Positions 1 to 10,448 of a DNA stretch of 64,000 nucleotides are shown one piece after another (position 1 is the stretch's first letter; each line of letters begins with the position of its first letter). The DNA lies in NCBI RefSeq assembly GCF_022343685.1, contig NZ_CP092123.1, forward strand, positions 3,286,001 to 3,350,000, written 5' to 3'. The notes below the pieces were generated by a model. It had not been told where the DNA came from. It worked only from the letters and a program-made list of their open reading frames with translations, and did no database searches. Position numbers and translations under genes: made by a program. Source of the stretch: Marinobacterium sediminicola (GTDB lineage: Bacteria; Pseudomonadota; Gammaproteobacteria; Pseudomonadales; Balneatricaceae).

Positions 1-2033
<2,033 letters not shown>

Positions 2034-2111
2034 GAGGTCTCCTGTGGATCTCTCTGTGCCGCAGGTCCGACATTACAGGGTCAGACGGTTCGGCGTTTCT
2101 GTTACCTCTAT

Positions 2112-2139
2112 AGATAGGGCCAGTTGTTGCCGCTTCAAG
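2112..2139 (-). promoter_or_regulatory. Sigma-32 (heat-shock) type promoter of clpB
   Basis: On the minus strand CTTGAAG (2139-2133) is followed after 13 bases by CCCTATCT (2119-2112). The known RpoH consensus is CTTGAA, 13-15 bases, CCCCATnT. Transcription would start near 2105 and give a leader of about 70 nt before the clpB ATG at 2033. Heat-shock control of clpB is established in related bacteria; its use here is inferred from the match. Confidence 0.75.
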
Positions 2140-2267
2140 ATGGGGCGGCAATTAAATTAGTCATTTCTTATACAGAGGTCGACTTTCTTATTTTTGTAAT
2201 AGCACACTGCTACAACATTGCGCTGATCGATTGCCCGAGAGCAGTAACCCAACACAGGAACCGTGAC

Positions 2268-4181
2268 ATGAGTCAGCACGAACGCTTTGATCCCGAAGAT
2301 CATCCGGAACTGGAACAGACCGATTTTGACCGCCTGACCACCAAGGGTGTCAGCCGCCGCAACTTCCTCCGCGGCGGTGCTGCGGCGATGGGACTGTTCC
2401 TGGCCGCCAGCCCGCTGGCACAGGCGGTGGCCGCCGCAACGCGCCCGGCCCCGAGCACGCTGATCGGCTTCAAGGCCGTACCGGCCAGTACCGCCGACAG
2501 CTTCGTTGTGCCTGAGGGCTATGTCGCCAAGCCGCTGATCTCCTGGGGCGACCCCATTCTCAAGGGCGCGCCCGCCTTCGATGAGTCCGGCACCCAGAAC
2601 GCTGCCGCCCAGGCGGGCCAGTTTGGTGACAACACCGACGGCATGAGCTTCTTCCCGCTGGGCGAAGACCGCGCCCTGCTGGCGGTGAACAACGAATACA
2701 CCAACTACGAATACCTGTTCGCCCATCAGGGCAAGCAGGACCTGACTGCCGACGAGGTGAAAAAATCCCAGGCGGCGCACGGTGTATCCATCTTCGAAAT
2801 CCACCGCAACGCCAAGGGTGAGTGGCAGGTGAATCGGGATTCCGACTACAACCGCCGCATCACCGCCTACACGCCGATGGAGCTGACCGGACCGGTCGCG
2901 GGCCATGCCCTGGTGCAGACCGCCGCCGATCCCAAGGGCACCCGCGCACTGGGAACTTTCAACAACTGCGCCAACGGCCAGACGCCCTGGGGCACCTACC
3001 TGACCTGCGAAGAAAACTTCCACAAGTACTTCGCCTCGGCGCAGGATGAGGTCGAGCTGCCCTCGCGTGACCAGCGCTATGGTCTGAAAGCGGGCAACCG
3101 TGACTATCAGTGGTATCGCCACGACGAGCGATTCGATCTGGCCAAGCACCCGAACGAGCCGCACCGTTTCGGCTGGGTGGTCGAGATCGATCCGATGGAC
3201 CCGACCTCTACGCCGAAGAAGCGCACCGCTTTGGGCCGCTTCAAGCATGAGAATGCCGCCCTGACCATCGATCCGTCCGGTCACGTGGTGGTGTATCTGG
3301 GTGATGACGAGCGCGGCGAGCATCTGTACAAGTTTGTCTCCAGGGACAAGTACAACGCCGACAACCAGCAGGCCAACCGTGATCTGCTGGCAGAAGGCAC
3401 CCTGTACGTGGCCCGTTTCTCCGCCAACGATGGCGAGATCAAGGGTCAGGGCGAGTGGATCGAGCTGAGCCACGGCAAGAACGGACTCACCGCCGAGAAC
3501 GGCTTTGCCGATCAGGCGGAAGTGCTGATCTTTGCCCGTGAAGCCGCCACTCAGGTGGGCGCCACCACCATGGACCGTCCGGAATGGGTCGCCGTACACC
3601 CGGACAACAAGGCGGTGTTCTGCACCCTGACCAACAACAAGAACCGCGGCAAGGACGGCCAGCCGGTGGGCGGCCCCAACCCGCGCGCCAAGAACAACTA
3701 TGGTCAGATCGTGCGCTGGTGGCCGCATAACGGCGACCACACGGCCAGCACCTTTGACTGGGACCTGTTCGCCATCGCCGGCAACCCGACCCTGGCTGAA
3801 GGCCTCTATGCCGGCAGTGACAACATCACCGCCGACAACATGTTCAACAGCCCGGATGGCCTCGGCTTCGACGACGCCGGTCGCCTCTGGATCCAGACCG
3901 ACGGCAAGTACTCCAACAAGGGCGAGTTTGCCGGCATGGGCAACAACCAGATGCTCTGTGCCGACCCGCAGACCGGCGAGATCCGCCGTTTTGCCACCGG
4001 CCCCATCGCCTGCGAGATTACCGGTCTGGCGTTCTCACCGGATCATCGCACCGTGTTTATCGGCGTACAGCACCCGGGTGAAGATCTGGAACCGTCCCAC
4101 TTCCCGGCGGGCGGCAACAGCAAGCCGCGTTCCACCATCATGGTGGTGCAGCGTGAAGATGGCGGTGTGATCGGCGCCTGA
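2268..4181 (+). CDS. phoX: Tat-exported PhoX-family alkaline phosphatase (DUF839)
   Basis: PhoX-type phosphatases are calcium- and iron-dependent phosphomonoesterases that release phosphate from organic esters in the periplasm or outside the cell. The 637-residue protein starts at ATG 2268, preceded by AGGAA; the open frame extends further upstream but without a better start. A twin-arginine signal is plain: S-R-R-N-F-L at residues 29-34, then an Ala/Leu-rich stretch ending in Ala-Gln-Ala near 53. Family signatures follow: a TWGTYLTCEENF-like segment (here PWGTYLTCEENF), GDDERGEHLYKF and FNSPDGLGFDDAGRLWIQTDG-like blocks containing acidic metal ligands. It stands alone on the plus strand between two minus-strand genes and ends in its own terminator. 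I could not find a convincing Pho box. The family is secure; the substrate is inferred. Confidence 0.9.
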   Translation: MSQHERFDPEDHPELEQTDFDRLTTKGVSRRNFLRGGAAAMGLFLAASPLAQAVAAATRPAPSTLIGFKAVPASTADSFVVPEGYVAKPLISWGDPILKGAPAFDESGTQNAAAQAGQFGDNTDGMSFFPLGEDRALLAVNNEYTNYEYLFAHQGKQDLTADEVKKSQAAHGVSIFEIHRNAKGEWQVNRDSDYNRRITAYTPMELTGPVAGHALVQTAADPKGTRALGTFNNCANGQTPWGTYLTCEENFHKYFASAQDEVELPSRDQRYGLKAGNRDYQWYRHDERFDLAKHPNEPHRFGWVVEIDPMDPTSTPKKRTALGRFKHENAALTIDPSGHVVVYLGDDERGEHLYKFVSRDKYNADNQQANRDLLAEGTLYVARFSANDGEIKGQGEWIELSHGKNGLTAENGFADQAEVLIFAREAATQVGATTMDRPEWVAVHPDNKAVFCTLTNNKNRGKDGQPVGGPNPRAKNNYGQIVRWWPHNGDHTASTFDWDLFAIAGNPTLAEGLYAGSDNITADNMFNSPDGLGFDDAGRLWIQTDGKYSNKGEFAGMGNNQMLCADPQTGEIRRFATGPIACEITGLAFSPDHRTVFIGVQHPGEDLEPSHFPAGGNSKPRSTIMVVQREDGGVIGA

Positions 4182-4202
4182 CAGATCACACAGAACGACA
4201 AA

Positions 4203-4238
4203 GGGGCTGCTCTTTCATCGCGGGCAGCCCCTTTTTTT
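4203..4238 (+). terminator. Intrinsic terminator after phoX
   Basis: GGGGCTGC (4203-4210) pairs with GCAGCCCC (4224-4231) and is followed directly by seven T. It closes the single-gene phoX unit and keeps its transcription from running into the opposing pgeF. Confidence 0.88.
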
Positions 4239-4311
4239 GTGTCTTTCGTGCAGATCAGCAGACGTCAGCTAAAAGAGAATTCAGGACAGAGCCGTTGAAC
4301 AGCAAGGTCGG

Positions 4312-5040
4312 TTATGTGATCCAGATCAGGCTCGCCATGCGACCGGTCTGGCCGTCACGACGGTAGGAAAAGAAGCGTTCGTGCTCGTCATGGGTGCAAT
4401 GCTCGCCTCCCCGGATGGTCCGCACACCGGCGGCCTGCAGTCGGCGGCGCGCCAGCGCATAGAGATCAGCCATCCAGCGCCCCTCATGACGGGGTGACGG
4501 ACTGAACGCCAGCTCGGCATCCGCATCCACGGCCAGAAAGGCCTCACGCACCTCCGGTCCCACCTCGAAGGCTGCCGGACCGATGGCCGGACCCAGCCAG
4601 GCATTGACCTGGGCCGGATCATCAAAGGCTGCCAGGGTGGCTTCCAGCACGCCGTTGAGCAGCCCGCGCCAGCCGGCATGGGCGGCAGCCACACAACGGC
4701 CATCTGCGGCCGCGAACAGCACCGGCAGGCAATCGGCGGTCATCACCGCACAGACTACGCCGGGCTGGCGGGTCCAGCAGGCATCCGCTTCCCGCACCAC
4801 GCCATCATCCTGCGCTTCAACCACCTGAACACCGTGTACCTGCGTCAGCCATTGCGGCTGGCTGACACCCAGCGCCGTTTGCAGGCGCTGGCGGTTCTCG
4901 GCCACGGCGGCGGGGTCGTCGCCGACATGATCGCCCAGATTCAGGCTGTCCCAGGGGGCACCGCTGACACCGCCGTCACGGGTGGTGGTCAGCGCCTGTA
5001 CGCCGGGTGCCAGAGGCTGTTCAGGCAGAATCAGTTTCAT
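4312..5040 (-). CDS. pgeF: Laccase-domain protein PgeF/YfiH
   Basis: The family was named polyphenol oxidase but bacterial members have been shown to act as purine nucleoside phosphorylase/adenosine deaminase-type enzymes or as editing factors for peptidoglycan precursors (E. coli PgeF). The 242 residues match the usual length. The metal site typical of the fold is visible as His69 (TQVHGV), Cys104 (TADCLP) and His121 (AAHAGWRG). The start codon shares ATGA with the stop of rluD, so the two are translationally coupled, as in many gammaproteobacteria. The usual next gene, clpB, is here separated by phoX. Family assignment is secure; the physiological substrate is uncertain. Confidence 0.92.
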   Translation of the reverse strand: MKLILPEQPLAPGVQALTTTRDGGVSGAPWDSLNLGDHVGDDPAAVAENRQRLQTALGVSQPQWLTQVHGVQVVEAQDDGVVREADACWTRQPGVVCAVMTADCLPVLFAAADGRCVAAAHAGWRGLLNGVLEATLAAFDDPAQVNAWLGPAIGPAAFEVGPEVREAFLAVDADAELAFSPSPRHEGRWMADLYALARRRLQAAGVRTIRGGEHCTHDEHERFFSYRRDGQTGRMASLIWIT

Positions 5041-6005
5041 AGTTCGTAGTCGTACTCTTGAGCATCACGCTTGAGCACCGCCAGCAGCTGCTGCATGTCT
5101 TCGGGTAGGTCCACTTCCCAGGAAACCAGCTCACCGGTAGTCGGGTGCCAGAGCTCCAGTTTCTTGGCGTGCAGTGCCTGACGGCGGAAGTTGCGCAGCG
5201 TCTTCTGCATTGCCGGGCTGCACCCCTTGGGCAGACGGAAGCGACCACCGTAGAGCGGGTCACCCACCAGAGGATAGTTGATGTGGGCCATATGCACACG
5301 GATCTGGTGGGTACGTCCGGTTTCCAGCTTCAGACGAATATGGGTATGGGCGCGAAACTTCTCCAGTACCCGGTAGTGCGTCACCGCTTCCTTACCCAGA
5401 CCGACCACCGCCATCTTCTGTCGGTTCTTGGAATGACGCCCCATGGGTTCGTCCACGCAGCCGCCACCGGTCATCACGCCATTGACCACCGCTTCATATT
5501 CACGCCCCATGCTGCGTTCCTGCAGCTGGGCGACGATCTCGGTCTGCGCGGCAATCGTCTTGGCCACCACCATCAGGCCGGTGGTGTCCTTGTCCAGACG
5601 GTGGACGATACCGGCACGCGGTACCTGAGCGATGTCGGGGCAATGGTGCAGCAGCGCGTTCATCAGGGTGCCGCTGTCATGACCGGCGGCCGGATGCACC
5701 ACCAGCCCTGCCGGCTTGTTGATCACCAGAATGTCATCATCTTCGTAAATGATATCGAGCGGAATCGGCTCGGCTTCGTGGTGTTCGATCCGCGCCAGCT
5801 CGGTCCGCACCTCGATCCGCTCACCGCCATTGAGCTTGTCACGCGGGCGCTTGACCTCACCGTCGACCTTGAGATTGCCGTCCTTGATCCAGCCCTGAAT
5901 GCGGGAGCGAGAGTAATCCGGAAAGAGTTGTGCGGCGGCCTGATCAAGGCGTATTCCGAACATCTCGGCCGGTACCTGTACTTCGAGTTCTAGCTGTTCT
6001 GACAT
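5037..6005 (-). CDS. rluD: 23S rRNA pseudouridine(1911/1915/1917) synthase RluD
   Basis: RluD converts three uridines of helix 69 of 23S rRNA to pseudouridine, which supports ribosome assembly. The 322-residue protein begins with an S4 RNA-binding domain (about residues 18-80) followed by the RluA-type catalytic domain with H-R-L-D-K-D-T-T-G and the catalytic Asp138. The start MSEQLELEV (ATG 6005-6003) fits family N-termini; the open frame continues 132 bases upstream into the bamD promoter region and was not used. It overlaps pgeF by four bases at its end and is divergent from bamD, the arrangement known from E. coli and Pseudomonas. Confidence 0.95.
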   Translation of the reverse strand: MSEQLELEVQVPAEMFGIRLDQAAAQLFPDYSRSRIQGWIKDGNLKVDGEVKRPRDKLNGGERIEVRTELARIEHHEAEPIPLDIIYEDDDILVINKPAGLVVHPAAGHDSGTLMNALLHHCPDIAQVPRAGIVHRLDKDTTGLMVVAKTIAAQTEIVAQLQERSMGREYEAVVNGVMTGGGCVDEPMGRHSKNRQKMAVVGLGKEAVTHYRVLEKFRAHTHIRLKLETGRTHQIRVHMAHINYPLVGDPLYGGRFRLPKGCSPAMQKTLRNFRRQALHAKKLELWHPTTGELVSWEVDLPEDMQQLLAVLKRDAQEYDYEL

Positions 6006-6139
6006 CTGTATGATTCTTCGTCGGCGGAGGTTTGGGCATGGGCTCCGGTTATGTTTAAATAGACCGGAAATTACCGGCCAGTATAACTGAATACGGCCAG
6101 TCACGCCGAGTCCGGCTCCAGTATCAGGAATGATCAAAC

Positions 6140-7111
6140 ATGCGACCCTTGAAAGTCTTCGCCACAGTGGTGCTTTTCAGCCTGCTTTCCGCCTGCTCCT
6201 GGTTTGGGGGGGAAAAGGAAGTGGCTCCGGATGTTCCCGAACAACAGCTCTACGATGAGGCACTGAGTGCCCTGGAGGCGGACAACTTCGCCCTTGCAAT
6301 CGAGAAGCTTCAGTTGCTGGAAGCGCGTTACCCGTTCGGACGCTTCTCCGAACAGGCCCAGCTGGAACTGATCTACGCCTATTTCCGCAGCTACGAGCCT
6401 GAATCGGCCCGTGCCGCCGCCGACCGCTTCATTCGTCTGCACCCCAGCCATGACAATGTGGACTACGCCTATTACCTGAAGGGCCTGACCGCCTTCGAGC
6501 AGGACCGCTCCTTCTTCGAGAAGTATCTGCCGATCGATGTCAGCCAGCGTGACCCGGGTGCCGCACTGGAATCTTTCGAGAGCTTCTCCACCCTGCTCAA
6601 CCGCTACCCGGAAAGCGAGTACGCGCCGGACGCCCAGAAGCGCATGCAGTACCTGAAAAACCGTCTGGCGGCGCACGAGATTCATGTGGCCGCCTATTAC
6701 ATGAAGCGTGAAGCCTGGGTGGCGGCAGCCAACCGTGGCCGCTACGTGGTCGAGAATCTGCAGGAAACCCCGGCAGTCCCCGATGCACTGGCCATCATGG
6801 CCGAAGCCTACACCGAGCTGGGCATGCATGACCTGGCCAAGAACTCGCTGGAAGTGCTGCAGCTGAACTACCCCGAATACGAAATCCGTCCGTTCAAGAA
6901 GGCCAGCGCGACTCTGCTGCAGACCGCCACCTTCGGTCTGCTGGGTGGCGTGGAACCGGCAGAACCGGCCCGCCCCATTCCGCCGTCTGACCGCCTGCGT
7001 GCCCAGGCCCAGCAGCGTGCCGACGCCGAAGAGGACAAGAACGAACGCTCCCTGTTCAGCCGCATGACCTTCGGCGTCTTCGACGACGAGGAAACAGAAG
7101 AAGCCAAGTAA
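6140..7111 (+). CDS. bamD: Outer membrane assembly lipoprotein BamD
   Basis: BamD is the essential lipoprotein partner of BamA in the complex that folds beta-barrel proteins into the outer membrane. The protein has a lipoprotein signal peptide with lipobox L-S-A-C, Cys19 being the acylated residue and Ser following it, which agrees with outer-membrane sorting. The rest is a series of about five TPR-like helical repeats beginning with the [19 protein letters not shown] region. At 323 residues it is longer than the E. coli protein (245), with a charged C-terminal extension rich in Ala, Arg, Glu and Asp. The start has AGGA about ten bases upstream. It is divergent from rluD and followed by a terminator. 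Confidence 0.93.
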   Translation: MRPLKVFATVVLFSLLSACSWFGGEKEVAPDVPEQQLYDEALSALEADNFALAIEKLQLLEARYPFGRFSEQAQLELIYAYFRSYEPESARAAADRFIRLHPSHDNVDYAYYLKGLTAFEQDRSFFEKYLPIDVSQRDPGAALESFESFSTLLNRYPESEYAPDAQKRMQYLKNRLAAHEIHVAAYYMKREAWVAAANRGRYVVENLQETPAVPDALAIMAEAYTELGMHDLAKNSLEVLQLNYPEYEIRPFKKASATLLQTATFGLLGGVEPAEPARPIPPSDRLRAQAQQRADAEEDKNERSLFSRMTFGVFDDEETEEAK

Positions 7112-7134
7112 GCGTCCCTCTGACTGCACATACG

Positions 7135-7162
7135 AAAAAGGCCAGCATCTGCTGGCCTTTTT
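7135..7162. terminator. Bidirectional terminator between bamD and nadE
   Basis: AAAAAGGCCAGCA and TGCTGGCCTTTTT form a stem with a 2-4 nt loop. The A-run on one side and T-run on the other allow it to serve both bamD (plus) and the opposing thiO-nadE unit (minus). Confidence 0.88.
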
Positions 7163-7218
7163 ACGTTGAGCCTGTGGATAACATCACATAGCTACGCAGT
7201 GCGCGTGTCAGTGGCCGG

Positions 7219-8847
7219 TCAGATACCGGCCTTCCAGCCCGAGGTTATCGGGTAACGGCGATCGCGCCCGAAACCGCGCTGGGTGACGCGAGGGCCGACC
7301 GGTGCCTGACGGCGCTTGTACTCGTTGATGTCGACCAGACGCAGAACCCGGTTGACGTCGGCCGGTTCGAAGCCTTCGTCGATGATCGCCTGAGCGGAAT
7401 AGTCGCGCTCGACATAGAGTTCCAGAATCCGGTCCAGCACATCGTAATCCGGCAGGCTGTCCTGATCGGTCTGGTCCGGCGCCAGTTCCGCCGATGGCGG
7501 ACGGTCGATCACGCGCTGCGGAATCACCGGCGACAGTGAATTGCGGTAACGCGACAGGCGATACACCAGCGTCTTGGGAATATCCTTGAGCACATCGAAA
7601 CCGCCGGCCATGTCACCGTACAGGGTCGAGTAGCCCACGGCCATCTCGCTCTTGTTACCGGTGGTCAGCACCAGGTAGCCTTTCTTGTTGGAGATCGCCA
7701 TCAGCAATACCCCGCGGCAGCGCGCCTGCAGGTTTTCTTCGGTGGTATCCGGCGCATAGCCGGACAGCAGCGGCTGCAGCTGCTGCATGAAGCTGTCATA
7801 CAACGGCTCGATGGAGACGACGTCATACTGAATGCCCAGTGCCCGGGCTTCCGCCTCGGCATCTTCAACACTCATCGACGAGGTCCAGCGGAACGGCATC
7901 ATCACCGCTTCCACCCGCTCCGGACCCAGCGCATCCACCGCCACGGCCACAGTCAGGGCCGAATCGATACCACCGGAAAGACCCAGTACCACGCCGGGGA
8001 AGCCGTTCTTGTTGACGTAGTCACGCACGCCCATGACCAGAGCCTGGTAGACGCTCGCCTCCAGCTCCAGCGCGGGAGCAGACGTCTGCTCCGGTGTCAG
8101 CTGGCCGGTCGCCGGGTCAAAGCTCACCGTGTACAGCGCCTCTTCGCAATGCGCACCGCGGAACAGGGTTTCACCTTGTGCCGAAATCAGCAGCGAGTTG
8201 CCGTCGAAGATGAGTTCGTCCTGGCCTCCGGCCTGGTTCAGGTAGACCACCGGCACGCCGACCTGCTGCGCCCGCTGGGCCACCACTTCGGCCCGCTGGG
8301 TTTCCTTGCCCATGTGGTAAGGCGAGGCATTGAGGCTCAGCAGCAGATCCACACCGGCTTCGGCCAGTTGTTCCGTGGGGCCACTGTGCCAGATGTCTTC
8401 ACAGATGCTCAGGCCGATGCGTACGCCCTGATGCTCGAACACACCGGGCTGACTGCCGGCAACAAAGTAACGCTGTTCGTCGAACACCTGAAAGTTGGGC
8501 AGGCACTGCTTGGCATATTCGCAGATCAGCTCCCCGTCACGGATTACGCCCGCCATGTTGTAGAGCGCGCCCTCGACATAACGGGGGTAACCCAGCACCA
8601 GCGTGATACCGCTGACTTCCGCCTTGATACGCTCCAGCGCCTGATCGATACGCAGCTCCAGACTGGGGCGCAGCAACAGATCTTCGGGTGGATAGCCGCT
8701 CAGGGCCAGCTCGGGAAAGAGCACGAGATCAGCCTGGTGCTCATCCCGTGCCTTGAGTGCGGTTTCAATAACGCGGCTGGTATTGCCGGGGATATCCCCG
8801 ACCAGCATGTTCAGCTGGGCCATCAGGACCCGTAAAGGTGTGCTCAT
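7219..8847 (-). CDS. nadE: Glutamine-dependent NAD+ synthetase
   Basis: The enzyme amidates nicotinic acid adenine dinucleotide to NAD+ using ammonia from glutamine. The 542 residues hold an N-terminal nitrilase-like glutaminase domain (about 1-250) with the Glu in FPELALSG, a Lys in EYAKQCLPNF and the nucleophile in GLSICEDIW, and a C-terminal synthetase domain with the pyrophosphate loop LSGGIDSAL near residue 290. This is the long two-domain form and not the ammonia-only E. coli form. It follows thiO by 16 bases on the same strand and ends before a shared terminator. Confidence 0.95.
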   Translation of the reverse strand: MSTPLRVLMAQLNMLVGDIPGNTSRVIETALKARDEHQADLVLFPELALSGYPPEDLLLRPSLELRIDQALERIKAEVSGITLVLGYPRYVEGALYNMAGVIRDGELICEYAKQCLPNFQVFDEQRYFVAGSQPGVFEHQGVRIGLSICEDIWHSGPTEQLAEAGVDLLLSLNASPYHMGKETQRAEVVAQRAQQVGVPVVYLNQAGGQDELIFDGNSLLISAQGETLFRGAHCEEALYTVSFDPATGQLTPEQTSAPALELEASVYQALVMGVRDYVNKNGFPGVVLGLSGGIDSALTVAVAVDALGPERVEAVMMPFRWTSSMSVEDAEAEARALGIQYDVVSIEPLYDSFMQQLQPLLSGYAPDTTEENLQARCRGVLLMAISNKKGYLVLTTGNKSEMAVGYSTLYGDMAGGFDVLKDIPKTLVYRLSRYRNSLSPVIPQRVIDRPPSAELAPDQTDQDSLPDYDVLDRILELYVERDYSAQAIIDEGFEPADVNRVLRLVDINEYKRRQAPVGPRVTQRGFGRDRRYPITSGWKAGI

Positions 8848-8863
8848 CGATCTCCCGCTAATG

Positions 8864-9964
8864 TCAGCGTGCTTTTAAACGTCCAGCCGGAGAGTATGCA
8901 TCAGGATCGATCACGGGTGAACGTTCAAGCAGCAGATCGGCCAATAAACGGGTCGATGCCGGCGCCAGCACCAGACCATTGCGGTAATGACCGGTATTCA
9001 GGTGCAGCCCTTTCCAGCCGGGCACGGCACCAATGAAGGGTACGCCGTTCGGCGATCCCGGACGCAGTCCGGCCCAGTGGTGTTCGACTTCGTAATCGGC
9101 CAGTTCGGGAACGATGCGGGTGGCGGTATCGAACAGCGCCCGGCTGGCATCTTCCGTGGTGGACTTGTCGAAGCCGACATGCTCCAGAGTGCTGCCGACC
9201 AGAACCCGGCCATCGCTGCGCGGAATCACGTAGCGTCCATCCAGCATCACCACACGCTCGACCACACCCGGAACGGCCTTGAACACCATCATCTGACCAC
9301 GCACCGGCTCCACCGGCAGTTCCAGCCCCAGCTGCGCCAACAACTGACCGCTCCAGGCGCCTCCGGCCAGAATGACCTCATCTGCCTTGTGTTCGCCATG
9401 GGCGGTTTTCACGCCGTTGACGCGCTCACCGAAGGTGGTAAACCCGATCACCTCACTCTCTTCGCACAGAGTGATGTTGGGGTTCAGCTGCGCACTCTTG
9501 CGCAGCGCCTGTCCCAGGCGCGGGTTGCGGATGCTGGCGACTTCGGGCATCCAGATCGCCGATTCGAAACCGGGTGCCAGATGGGGTTCGGTGCGGTAGA
9601 TAAACTCGGCATCCACCTTGGTCAGCGGACGGTGAAAACGCTTTGCCCACGCCAGTGCATCGGCTTCGTCAGCCACGTTGATCATCAACATGCCTTTCTG
9701 GCGCAGCTCAGGGTCGCAGCCGGTTTCGGCCAGCAGCTCCTGCGCCAGATGCACGTAGCTGCTCTGCGACCAGAGCGCCAGTGCCGTGATCTCATCCTGA
9801 TAACGCCAGGGGTACAGCGGTGACACGATACCACCCCCTGCCCAGGATGCTTCACGCGCACTCTGGCCACGCTCAATCAGTTTTACCTTGGCTCCAGACT
9901 GAGCCAGCAGGCGTGCCGTCATCAAACCGATAACACCGGCACCCACAATCAGAAATTCGGACAT
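8864..9964 (-). CDS. thiO: Glycine oxidase ThiO (FAD-dependent)
   Basis: ThiO oxidises glycine to the imine used in the thiazole branch of thiamine synthesis. The 366-residue protein opens with the FAD-binding Rossmann motif G-A-G-V-I-G-L and has the DAO-family C-terminal HWAGLRPGSPNG and GHYRNGLVLAP segments that contact the flavin. GAGGGAG nine bases upstream of ATG 9964 decides the start; the in-frame ATG at 9982 would put this ribosome site inside the coding region. nadE follows after 16 bases. Related DAO-family deaminating enzymes cannot be excluded, but the length and both terminal motifs favour ThiO. Confidence 0.85.
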   Translation of the reverse strand: MSEFLIVGAGVIGLMTARLLAQSGAKVKLIERGQSAREASWAGGGIVSPLYPWRYQDEITALALWSQSSYVHLAQELLAETGCDPELRQKGMLMINVADEADALAWAKRFHRPLTKVDAEFIYRTEPHLAPGFESAIWMPEVASIRNPRLGQALRKSAQLNPNITLCEESEVIGFTTFGERVNGVKTAHGEHKADEVILAGGAWSGQLLAQLGLELPVEPVRGQMMVFKAVPGVVERVVMLDGRYVIPRSDGRVLVGSTLEHVGFDKSTTEDASRALFDTATRIVPELADYEVEHHWAGLRPGSPNGVPFIGAVPGWKGLHLNTGHYRNGLVLAPASTRLLADLLLERSPVIDPDAYSPAGRLKAR

Positions 9965-10448
9965 GAATCGACGCTCCCTCATTACGTCTTGGTAGTCAGT
10001 TCCACCCCTTGTGGAACCGATGATGAATCATGATGCCGGGGTCACCCGCTCCGAACGCACCCACCCGATCAGGAAAACAGCCAACGGCTCTTCCTGAACA
10101 CTCCCGGGCACCTGAATGCAGCATGGCCCTTGGGACCTGCCTGCGCAGTACCATCCGTCTGGTTAACGAGTAAATCTTCGCCCCGATCCCTGAGTATGGT
10201 CGCAGCTGGAGGAAAGTTCGCAACGCAAAACACTGTTTCGTCTGCGCTCGTAACGCTGTCCTGACCCAGATCAAAAAAGATCCGTTCTGCACTCGAACCG
10301 AGAGGTGAACTGCACATTGGGAGACGGACAGTGAACAACGTGGCAAGAGCCATGGATGGGCGATCCGGACACCACAGACGGGAATCGATCACCCCGCGCA
10401 AGAACGCGGCTACCCGGCACAGGAGCCGGGCAACCACGGGTTCAGCAC
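9965..10448. other. 484-nt stretch without a convincing gene between fkpB and thiO
   Basis: Two overlapping minus-strand open frames (122 and 116 codons) are present, but they have no recognisable domain and no ribosome site, and they are rich in Cys, Arg and Ser in a way expected of chance frames. Structure seen: a GTTCCAC-5-GTGGAAC inverted repeat at 9999-10017 upstream of thiO, and two adjacent hairpins just after fkpB (about 10393-10430). In many relatives ispH sits directly after fkpB; no IspH sequence is found here. Confidence 0.6.
9999..10017. repeat. Inverted repeat upstream of thiO
   Basis: GTTCCAC (9999-10005) and GTGGAAC (10011-10017) are perfect arms around five bases, 35 bases before the thiO start. 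It could be an operator or a leader hairpin; I do not recognise the regulator. Confidence 0.45.

Noticed and set aside
2200-2225. Possible Pho box upstream of phoX (TTGTAAT ... CTGCTAC)
   Set aside because: The half-sites are 13 bases apart instead of 11 and match the CTGTCAT consensus poorly.
2157-3740. Long open frame opposite phoX (527 codons)
   Set aside because: It is a shadow of phoX in a GC-rich sequence: no domain, and the phoX frame has a signal peptide and family motifs.
6134-7129. Open frame of 331 codons opposite bamD
   Set aside because: Covers bamD antisense and runs through its terminator; bamD has a lipobox, TPR repeats and conserved context.
10069-10437. 122-codon minus-strand open frame between fkpB and thiO
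   Set aside because: No domain, no ribosome site, skewed composition with many Cys, Arg and Ser, and it overlaps another frame of similar length. It reads as a chance open frame.
10020-10440. Possible TPP riboswitch before thiO
   Set aside because: The conserved CUGAGA and the pyrophosphate-binding segment are not present on the minus strand.
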